From Bacteroidota bacterium (GTDB lineage: Bacteria > Bacteroidota > Bacteroidia > Chitinophagales > Chitinophagaceae), in contig JABDFN010000002.1 in NCBI GenBank assembly GCA_013286485.1, positions 1,062-53,102 on the forward strand: a stretch of 52,041 nt of DNA, in the 5' to 3' direction. Below, piece after piece: positions 46,190-52,041 of the stretch. Each line of letters begins with the position of its first letter. Within the stretch, counting starts at the first letter, position 1. Position numbers and translations under genes: made by a program. The notes below the pieces were generated by a model. The model worked only from the letters and a program-made list of their open reading frames with translations. It ran no database searches and had not been told where the DNA came from.

Positions 46190-46885
46190 ATGGAAAAATA
46201 TAAAGTATTACTGGTAGAAGACGATACCAACTTTGGACAAGTATTGAAAAACTATTTAGAGCTCAATGATTTTATCGTCGAGCTTGCCCGTGATGGTATC
46301 TTAGGCCTTGCAGCCTTTCGCCGGGAAAAATTCGATATCTGCCTTCTTGATGTAATGATGCCCAATATGGATGGCTTTACATTGGCCGAGGAAATAAGAA
46401 ATGTTGACCCCGATGTGCCCCTTTTCTTCCTCTCTGCAAAAAGCATGAAAGAAGACATACTCAGCGGGTATAAACTGGGCGCAGACGATTATATCACTAA
46501 GCCTTTTGATAGTGAAGTATTGCTGCATAAAATAAAAGCTATATTAAAACGCAACCAGGAATTGCAGGACAAACAACATTCACAATTCGAATTTATTGTG
46601 GGTTCTTATCATTTCAATAGCAAACTGCGCACACTTACTCATAACGGTTCAGCACAAACGTTATCTCCAAAAGAAAATGAACTGCTGCTGATGTTATGTG
46701 AATACAAGAATGATCTGCTGCCGCGCGAAACAGCCCTGAAGCGCATTTGGGGTAGCGATACTTATTTTAACGGTCGTAGCATGGATGTGTATATTGCTAA
46801 GCTGCGCAAGTACCTGAAAGAAGATACAAACGTGGAGATCGTAAATATCCATGGTAATGGTTTCAGGTTAGTAGCCCCTGAATAA
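46190..46885 (+). CDS. OmpR-type response regulator
   Basis: A 231-residue regulator. Receiver domain with phospho-acceptor Asp54 (FDICLLDVMMPNMDGF), Ser82 and Lys104 (DYITKPFDSEV). The C-terminal winged helix reads QTLSPKENELLLMLCEYKNDLLPRE, IWGSDTYFNGRSMDVYIAKLRKYL and NIHGNGFRLV. Its own kinase gene is not adjacent; the histidine kinase 13 kb upstream is a possible partner. It lies 78 bp after the PorP/SprF gene and converges on the DUF3098 gene through a long perfect hairpin. It is 40-50 percent similar by eye to the second regulator at 50738. Confidence 0.93.
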   Translation: MEKYKVLLVEDDTNFGQVLKNYLELNDFIVELARDGILGLAAFRREKFDICLLDVMMPNMDGFTLAEEIRNVDPDVPLFFLSAKSMKEDILSGYKLGADDYITKPFDSEVLLHKIKAILKRNQELQDKQHSQFEFIVGSYHFNSKLRTLTHNGSAQTLSPKENELLLMLCEYKNDLLPRETALKRIWGSDTYFNGRSMDVYIAKLRKYLKEDTNVEIVNIHGNGFRLVAPE

Positions 46886-46895
46886 TATTTGTTGT

Positions 46896-46940
46896 ATAAC
46901 GGCGAGGGGTTCTGCCTATGGCAGAACCCCTCGCCGTTAT
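46896..46940. terminator. 21-bp perfect hairpin between convergent genes
   Basis: ATAACGGCGAGGGGTTCTGCC, a 3-nt loop and its exact complement, centred between the regulator and DUF3098 stops. GTTGTA before it can pair with TACAAC after it. There is no T-tract on either strand, so it may be a bidirectional 3'-end structure rather than a standard terminator. Confidence 0.7.
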
Positions 46941-46954
46941 GTATTACAACTGAT

Positions 46955-47293
46955 TTAAATGGTAGGAGTAGTACTTTGTTCTATTGGCTTCTTCATGATA
47001 GCATATATTTCTACACCAAACCCGATTAGCATCACAATAGGCGCTAATGTTATTCGCCTGAAGCTATATATCTCATCATACAAAAACTGGTGAGGGTCTG
47101 CACTCTTACCGCCCGCCATCAGGCAAAACCCTATCAGTATCAGTAATATGCCAATACCCATCCACATATAATTGCTCTTATCAAACAAAAAAGTTTGATT
47201 GCTTACTTTTTTCTGTTTTTTAGGAACAGGCTTGCTTGCAGCTGGTTTTGCTTTTTGCTGAGGAGCCTGTGCAGTTGGTTTTGTCGTTGCCAT
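46955..47293 (-). CDS. DUF3098 family membrane protein
   Basis: A 112-residue membrane protein typical of Bacteroidota. A Lys/Ala/Pro-rich N-terminal tail (about 40 residues) precedes two hydrophobic helices, MWMGIGILLILIGFCLMAGG and RRITLAPIVMLIGFGVEIYAIM, joined by a short loop with GGKSADPHQFLYDEIYSF. The family is commonly next to ftsX, as here (22 bp after ftsX in the same operon), suggesting a division or envelope role, but its function is not established. Confidence 0.88.
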   Translation of the reverse strand: MATTKPTAQAPQQKAKPAASKPVPKKQKKVSNQTFLFDKSNYMWMGIGILLILIGFCLMAGGKSADPHQFLYDEIYSFRRITLAPIVMLIGFGVEIYAIMKKPIEQSTTPTI

Positions 47294-47315
47294 AATGCAA
47301 TATTATAGAATAAAA

Positions 47316-48173
47316 TTAATAAAGGTCATCAACATGCATTTTAAGATATTTTACTACTGAACGATGTGTGCTGATCAACGATATAAAGATTCCTAAGAAT
47401 ATAATACTGACCATTAATATGATCAATAACCGGGTGTCAGTAAGCGCTTTCAGTTCAGGTAATTGTGTATACGTGAAAGATATTACTACCCACAACCCAA
47501 TAATAGCTATAACACCACTAATAAAGCCATTGAATATGGCCCTTTTATCAAAGGGCCTTGATATGAACCATCGCGTGGCTCCTACCATTTGCATGGTTTT
47601 AATAAGGAACCTGTTACTGAACATAGCCAGGCGCACGGTATTATCTATCAGGAAAACCACTACTATAACCAGCACTAACGATATAGCCGCGAGTATGATA
47701 CCTATTTTTCTAAAGTTGTTGTTCATTTGCTGTACAACCTGCTTAGAATATGTTACATCCCGTACCACATTACTTTGCAATACAAACTGTCTTATTTTTT
47801 CCAGGCTGTCTTTGTTCACATATTCTGCATTCAGCTTTAGTGCTATAGTAGTAAAGAGCGGGTTATAGCCAAGGAAGTCAACAATATTTTCCCCTTCCAC
47901 CTGGCTTTGCATTTTTATGGCTTCTTCTTTTGTAATAATTCGCGATTCTCTTACAAAAGGTTGCTTATCAAGTATAGCTTTTAGTTGTGCTACATGCTCA
48001 TCTTTCACATTATCATGAAAATCCACATCTACTTCCAGGTCTTCTTTAAATGCACGGGTAAGTGTGCGGCCATTTATTACCAGCCAACCTAATGTGCCCA
48101 TTAGAAAAAGTACAAGAGATACGCCAATAATGGCGTATACATAAGAAGGTTTCGCTTTTTTACCGGTAGCCAT
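47316..48173 (-). CDS. ftsX: cell division protein FtsX
   Basis: The permease part of FtsEX, which links cytokinesis to cell-wall hydrolysis. The 285-residue protein has an N-terminal cytosolic start, a first helix (YVYAIIGVSLVLFLMGTLGWLVI), a periplasmic domain of about 130 residues with KEDLEVDVDFHDNVKDE, then three helices in the C-terminal half. The block NRFLIKTMQMVGATRWFISRPF is the family signature. No ftsE gene is in the window. An ATG with a TATTTTTG box 7 nt upstream heads the ftsX-DUF3098 operon. Confidence 0.92.
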   Translation of the reverse strand: MATGKKAKPSYVYAIIGVSLVLFLMGTLGWLVINGRTLTRAFKEDLEVDVDFHDNVKDEHVAQLKAILDKQPFVRESRIITKEEAIKMQSQVEGENIVDFLGYNPLFTTIALKLNAEYVNKDSLEKIRQFVLQSNVVRDVTYSKQVVQQMNNNFRKIGIILAAISLVLVIVVVFLIDNTVRLAMFSNRFLIKTMQMVGATRWFISRPFDKRAIFNGFISGVIAIIGLWVVISFTYTQLPELKALTDTRLLIILMVSIIFLGIFISLISTHRSVVKYLKMHVDDLY

Positions 48174-48180
48174 GAATCCT

Positions 48181-48188
48181 CAAAAATA
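48181..48188 (-). promoter_or_regulatory. -7 box (TATTTTTG) of ftsX
   Basis: Full TAnnTTTG match on the minus strand, ending 7 nt before the ftsX ATG. Confidence 0.42.
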
Positions 48189-48243
48189 AAAAAACCATTA
48201 AGATTTACCGCTGTAAATATTTTTAGTTGCGGAATTTAACAGA

Positions 48244-49041
48244 TCATTTCCTGCTTAACAGGCTGGTAAGGGGGTTTCTGAGCTTATCATATCCCATCAA
48301 ATCTACTTTTATGCTCCCCACAATTATCGGGCTGTCAATTCTTACAGGTATATGATTATTGTCGTCTGTTACCCATATCATCATCTTTTCCCCACCGCTA
48401 AAAATGGTTCCTTCTATAAGTAAGGGTATAATTTTAATTGTGTTGAATGTTCCGTATTTCGTGGTTATGGTTTCTTTACCAATATACTTGATATATAAAT
48501 TATACGTCTGATCGTCGAGAAACATATTGAAAGGTATCTTATCTCCGGGCTTGTATTTGTTATAATCTATATTACGTGCATAGTATATAGCCGACAATAC
48601 ATCCTGTATACACTTAGGCACGTTATATACTCCTTTCGTAGAAACAGCCTGTCCTATACTTTGGTTGAATGTAACATTATTATAGATCCTGAAGCCACCT
48701 TCATTTACATTGCGAATGAATTTTACAGGTAACATGGTTTCTATGTCAATATAAGATTCATATTTATCGCGCACTTTATAAAACCATTCATAAGAGTGTG
48801 ATGTTTGGCCGTCACCAACAACATGATATACATTCTTTCCTTCAAACACTTCCTTAGTTGCAGTAAAATTGGCTTCTCCGGCTCCTATCCATATGCGTCC
48901 CATATTGTAGTACACCTTAAAATTCAGTTTCTCTCCGTCCTGGAAACTGGTATTTTTAGTTCCGCAAAAATCTGTTTGCGCGAAAGCGCAAACAGATAAA
49001 AACAATAACAGTGTTGTAAGCAATTTGCTTAACATTCGCAT
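48244..49041 (-). CDS. exported DUF3108 family protein
   Basis: A 265-residue exported protein (signal peptide MRMLSKLLTTLLLFLSVCAFAQ). The DUF3108 fold is clear: FQDGEKLNFKVYYNMGRIWIGAGEANFTA, GDGQTSHSYEWFYKVRDKYESYID, FIRNVNEGGFRIYN and the late TKYGTFNTIKIIPLLIEGTIFSGGEKMMIWVTDDNNHIPVRID. The function is unknown; related Bacteroidota proteins are thought to act in the outer membrane or periplasm. It is 28 bp after the flippase-like gene on the same strand and 70 bp before ftsX. Confidence 0.85.
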   Translation of the reverse strand: MRMLSKLLTTLLLFLSVCAFAQTDFCGTKNTSFQDGEKLNFKVYYNMGRIWIGAGEANFTATKEVFEGKNVYHVVGDGQTSHSYEWFYKVRDKYESYIDIETMLPVKFIRNVNEGGFRIYNNVTFNQSIGQAVSTKGVYNVPKCIQDVLSAIYYARNIDYNKYKPGDKIPFNMFLDDQTYNLYIKYIGKETITTKYGTFNTIKIIPLLIEGTIFSGGEKMMIWVTDDNNHIPVRIDSPIIVGSIKVDLMGYDKLRNPLTSLLSRK

Positions 49042-49069
49042 ACTAATATTCTTTACAAATACGATTCAT

Positions 49070-50011
49070 TTATTTTAATAATCTCATTCTTATTAAAAGG
49101 ATGCTCCCTATAACAGAGGGTATTATTAAATTTAACGCCCACAGCCCTATCGTAGCAGCTAAGATACCTATTGTATTTGCAGAAAAGTGATGAAATAAAA
49201 ACAAACTCACTTGTCCGCGTTCACCCAGTTCTGTTAATGCGATAGAGGGAATGACTGCCATGACCCCAAAAAACAGCGCTGACATCCAATATCCGTCCCA
49301 TAAGGGTATATGTACATTCATCCACCGCAAACAAAACAATAACTGTGCCGTAAACACGCCATACCTTAATAATGAAATTGATAAAATTGTTAACTGTTCT
49401 TTAAAACTGAAGCGTTGTAGCAATTGCCCATATATATTATACCTTCTGGTCCAGGCATATTTTTTAAGTATTGGCAGCCATGTTTCAAATCTGAAATAGA
49501 CAAGTAACAGAAATATAGAAACGAGAACAGAACATACCAATGTTATTTGCGACGTTATACCGGGGAATGCTATATTATAATAAATGAGTCCGAGCGTTCC
49601 GAAAATAAAAACAGTTACCAATTGCGCTACCGCACCTAATACCGACACACTGATAAGCCTGATGGTATTTGTTCGCTTCATATATAGTAAGCGTCCGGGA
49701 TATTCGCCTAAGCGATTCGGAGTAACAATAGAAAAAGCAAGCCCGGCGAGAAAACTGAATAATGCCTGTTTGAATGAAGTACGTTGTGCAGAGCTTGCCA
49801 ACAATTGCCATTTCTTACTTTCCAGGGCTATGTTCACAGGCATTAATAAAACGGCTAACCATAAAAATATTGCAGGACCTGTTTGCTGCCAAGCTTGTGC
49901 ATCTACATGTAGCAATTGCTTATGCACCTGCAAATAAATGCCCAATAAAAGCAATGCAGATATAGTTCCGCCTATCAGGTAATTGAGCCATATTTTGGTA
50001 TTTTTGTTCAA
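49070..50011 (-). CDS. flippase-like LPG synthase transmembrane-domain protein
   Basis: A 313-residue membrane protein of the UPF0104/lysylphosphatidylglycerol synthase TM family (eight helices). Signature blocks are LESKKWQLLASSAQRTSFKQALFSFLAGLAFSIVTPNRLGEYPGR near residue 65 and IALTELGERGQVSLFLF near 260. Proteins of this family act as lipid flippases or lipid-modifying enzymes. The soluble synthase domain is absent. The frame opens with a TTG at 50011 and has no upstream ATG in frame; the next Met is at residue 57, after the first helix, so the TTG is taken as start. Confidence 0.8.
   Translation of the reverse strand: MNKNTKIWLNYLIGGTISALLLLGIYLQVHKQLLHVDAQAWQQTGPAIFLWLAVLLMPVNIALESKKWQLLASSAQRTSFKQALFSFLAGLAFSIVTPNRLGEYPGRLLYMKRTNTIRLISVSVLGAVAQLVTVFIFGTLGLIYYNIAFPGITSQITLVCSVLVSIFLLLVYFRFETWLPILKKYAWTRRYNIYGQLLQRFSFKEQLTILSISLLRYGVFTAQLLFCLRWMNVHIPLWDGYWMSALFFGVMAVIPSIALTELGERGQVSLFLFHHFSANTIGILAATIGLWALNLIIPSVIGSILLIRMRLLK
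49999..50006 (+). promoter_or_regulatory. -7 box (TATTTTTG) before ruvC
   Basis: Full match to TAnnTTTG, 16 nt before the ruvC start and inside the first codons of the opposite gene. A -33 element is not evident. Confidence 0.4.
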
Positions 50012-50022
50012 TACATTCTTTT

Positions 50023-50622
50023 TTGCGAGATCAACCTCATATTATACTTGGCATAGACCCCGGCACTTTAGTAATGGGATATGGACTCATTGCCATAAAC
50101 AAAAATAATATTTCATTGGTGGAAATGGGGGTATTACAACTTGCCAGGAATAAAAACCATGCTGAAAGGCTGCAACTTATTTATAAAAAAATGGATAGCC
50201 TTATAAAACTGCATAGCCCGGTACAAGTAGCAATAGAGGCCCCCTTTTTTGGTAAGAATGTTCAAAGTATGCTAAAGCTGGGCAGGGCGCAGGGTGTAGC
50301 CATTGCTGCCGCTATGATGGCAGGGCTGGAGGCTGTAGAATATGCTCCCCGCAAGATAAAGCAATCCATTACAGGCAGAGGAGGCGCTACTAAAGAGCAA
50401 GTATGGCAAATGTTGCAACATATATTGAAATTTGAAGATGATATACGCTTCATGGACGCTACTGATGCAGTAGCGGTGGCGTTATGTCATCATTATCAAA
50501 ACCGATCAAATAAGATAAAGGGAGGGAATGGAATGCAGAAACCCACACTTAAAAAAGCAAATAAAAAAGGGAATGACTGGGCAAATTTTATCTCATTGAA
50601 CCCAAATAGAATAAAAAAATAA
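50023..50622 (+). CDS. ruvC: crossover junction endodeoxyribonuclease RuvC
   Basis: Resolves Holliday junctions. Acidic catalytic residues are in ILGIDPGTLVMGYGL, VAIEAPFFGKNVQSMLKLGRAQG and MDATDAVAVALCHHYQ. The family core is about 160 residues and this protein has 199, due to a Lys-rich C-terminal tail (KGGNGMQKPTLKKANKKG). The start is a TTG; no in-frame ATG occurs upstream before the stop at 49984, and the next ATG is inside the core motif. Only 11 bp separate it from the opposite gene's start. Confidence 0.93.
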   Translation: MRDQPHIILGIDPGTLVMGYGLIAINKNNISLVEMGVLQLARNKNHAERLQLIYKKMDSLIKLHSPVQVAIEAPFFGKNVQSMLKLGRAQGVAIAAAMMAGLEAVEYAPRKIKQSITGRGGATKEQVWQMLQHILKFEDDIRFMDATDAVAVALCHHYQNRSNKIKGGNGMQKPTLKKANKKGNDWANFISLNPNRIKK

Positions 50623-50737
50623 TGTGCTGTAACAATATTTTTAATACTTTAGAAATCCCATAGAAGGGAGGTTATTTGTAGTATATTTATATGTGTAGTA
50701 TAATTGAAGTGTTTATTGGGAGAAACAATGTTCTGCA

Positions 50738-51430
50738 ATGTCAGATATAAAAGCCAAAATATTATTAGTAGAAGATCACGCAACGCTGTCTTTTGTTATA
50801 AAAGAAGCCTTGCAAAAAACCGGCTATGAGGTAGTTCACTGTTCCGATAGCGAAACGGGCTGGCAACAATTTATGAAGCACAATTTCGACCTGTGCTTAC
50901 TGGATGTGGTATTACCTAAAAAGAATGGTATGTACCTCGCAAGCCAGATACGCGCCATCAATGATACGATTCCGATCCTAATGCTTACATCCAAGAATAT
51001 GGATGACGATAAAATAGCAGGATTTCAAAGTGGCGCTGATGATTATATAACAAAGCCATTCAATCTGCAAGAGTTATTATTGCGTGTACAGGTATTTTTA
51101 AAACGTACCAAGAAGAAAGAGGAAGGCCAGACTTCTTTTAAAATAGGCAACCTTGATTTTGATTATAAAAACCTTATTCTAAAAGACGGGAAAACAGAAC
51201 ATCAGCTTACCCAGAGAGAAGCCGACCTGATAAAATTCTTATGCCAGAATAATAACAGGGTGCTTAAAAGAGATGAAATTCTTATGCAAGTATGGGGTAA
51301 GGAAGATTATTTCCTGGGAAGAAGCATGGATGTATTCATTACAAAAGTGCGCAAATATCTCAGAGATCAACCAGGAGTGGAATTACAAACAGTACATGGC
51401 ATCGGGTTTAAATTTGTTTACAACCCATAA
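50738..51430 (+). CDS. OmpR-type response regulator (second)
   Basis: A 230-residue regulator. Phospho-acceptor Asp56 is in FDLCLLDVVLPKKNGM; Thr84 and Lys106 (DDYITKPFNLQEL) complete the receiver site. The winged helix reads HQLTQREADLIKFLCQNNNRVLKRDE, VWGKEDYFLGRSMDVFITKVRKYL and TVHGIGFKFVYNP. No kinase gene is adjacent. It resembles the regulator at 46190 in size and layout (RSMDV[YF]I and VRKYL are shared), which suggests an old duplication. It converges with the type B cargo gene, 9 bp apart. Confidence 0.93.
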   Translation: MSDIKAKILLVEDHATLSFVIKEALQKTGYEVVHCSDSETGWQQFMKHNFDLCLLDVVLPKKNGMYLASQIRAINDTIPILMLTSKNMDDDKIAGFQSGADDYITKPFNLQELLLRVQVFLKRTKKKEEGQTSFKIGNLDFDYKNLILKDGKTEHQLTQREADLIKFLCQNNNRVLKRDEILMQVWGKEDYFLGRSMDVFITKVRKYLRDQPGVELQTVHGIGFKFVYNP

Positions 51431-51439
51431 GTGGTATCG

Positions 51440-52041
51440 CTATTTTACAATAGATACATCTCCCTTCATAAATATAGGTTGACCAGTAGCGCATATAGCA
51501 TTTAATATATAAACATATACATCCGGTTTTGCCGCCTTGCCTTTATAAGTACCATCCCAGCCATATGAAGGATCATTAAGCGGAAAGTCATGCACATCAT
51601 ATAGGAGCTCACCCCATCTGTCATATACACTAAACCTCTTTACAACATCAATGCCTTGCCCGCTTGGGTAAAACCTGTCATTCTTGCCATCACCATTAGG
51701 TGTGAAAGTGTTAGGAACAAATACCTGGCTGTTCTCGCAGGTGACATCAATTTTTATGCTTGCAGTAGCATCACAACCTGCCATGCCATATACGTGTATT
51801 GAATATGTAGTTGTTTTCAGCGGCGTAGCTATTGGATCAGGGCAATATATACAACTCAATCCGTCTGGTGGTGACCATAAATAGGAAACAGCGTTCTGAA
51901 CAGTAGCATTTAATTGCACACTGCTTCCGGCAACAATAGTTTTGTTACTGCCGAGACTTACGGTTGGTATTGGAAACACTACGACGTTCACATAACCGCT
52001 ATCTGTAAAACAAGTGCCTTGTTTTATTATTACTTTATAAC
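51440..52041 (-). CDS. T9SS type B sorting-tail protein (5' truncated)
   Basis: The C-terminal part of a large surface protein cut by the window edge. The ORF track starts at a GTG (51991), but the frame stays open to base 52041 and reads YKVIIKQGTCFTDSGYVNVVVFPIP, the end of an Ig/PKD-like domain. The visible part continues with one more Ig-like domain (SVQLNATVQNAVSYLWSPPDG) and the type B C-terminal domain FTPNGDGKNDRFYPSG...YDRWGELLYDV...GWDGTYKG...KGDVSIVK. It is a second type B cargo in the window; no PorP/SprF gene is seen after it. Confidence 0.85.
   Translation of the reverse strand, partial: YKVIIKQGTCFTDSGYVNVVVFPIPTVSLGSNKTIVAGSSVQLNATVQNAVSYLWSPPDGLSCIYCPDPIATPLKTTTYSIHVYGMAGCDATASIKIDVTCENSQVFVPNTFTPNGDGKNDRFYPSGQGIDVVKRFSVYDRWGELLYDVHDFPLNDPSYGWDGTYKGKAAKPDVYVYILNAICATGQPIFMKGDVSIVK

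Overview
The window looks like one contig from an uncultured member of the Bacteroidota, most likely near Chitinophagales/Sphingobacteriales. The evidence is a GldH lipoprotein, a PorP/SprF protein, two type A and two type B type IX secretion (T9SS) sorting tails, DUF4783/DUF3098-type proteins, promoters of the TAnnTTTG class and an almost complete lack of Shine-Dalgarno sequences. No rRNA, tRNA, CRISPR array or prophage was seen. The first 88 bases are an inverted copy of bases 171-258 and replace the true start of gyrB, so the left end is probably an assembly or amplification foldback. The right end stops inside a T9SS type B protein.

Layout. 1-6.3 kb: gyrB, an outer-membrane barrel protein and mfd. 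6.5-11.5 kb: an exported M16 peptidase and three unrecognised exported or lipoproteins. 11.6-12.4 kb: a REP-associated tyrosine transposase (RAYT) bracketed by palindromic REP-like units, three of them in a 74-bp tandem array. 12.4-16.2 kb: a fused E1 alpha/beta 2-oxoacid dehydrogenase and two lipoproteins. 16.4-23.8 kb: pyrG, ubiX, an exported thioredoxin-like protein, nth, a lipoprotein MsrB, a cupin, a CoA-transferase, an OsmC protein and a tail-anchored protein. 23.8-30.8 kb: a large membrane protein, rsmI, purS, pssA, a DUF4783 protein, gpmI and an EnvC-like protein. 30.9-39 kb: yicC-gldH-histidine kinase, rnhB, an AI-2E family transporter, a DUF4394 T9SS cargo, a flavin reductase family protein and a YkuK-like protein. 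39-52 kb: a seven-repeat T9SS cargo, a large PKD/T9SS type B protein with PorP/SprF and a response regulator, then DUF3098, ftsX, DUF3108 and a flippase-like protein, ruvC, a second response regulator and a truncated type B cargo.

How the genes work together. Most are housekeeping genes for DNA topology and repair (gyrB, mfd, nth, ruvC, rnhB), nucleotides (pyrG, purS), lipid (pssA) and glycolysis (gpmI). The lineage-specific part is surface export: GldH and PorP/SprF are gliding/T9SS parts and four proteins carry T9SS tails. EnvC-like and FtsX proteins probably belong to cell-wall splitting at division.

The least explained items are the RAYT/REP system with a matching REP copy 8 kb away, a terminator-like leader in front of the flavin reductase gene, a structured pyrG leader, and -7 promoter boxes placed only 5-8 nt before the ATG of several genes. 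Several ORF-track starts are TTG or GTG codons upstream of a better ATG; these were moved and the reason is given in each entry.
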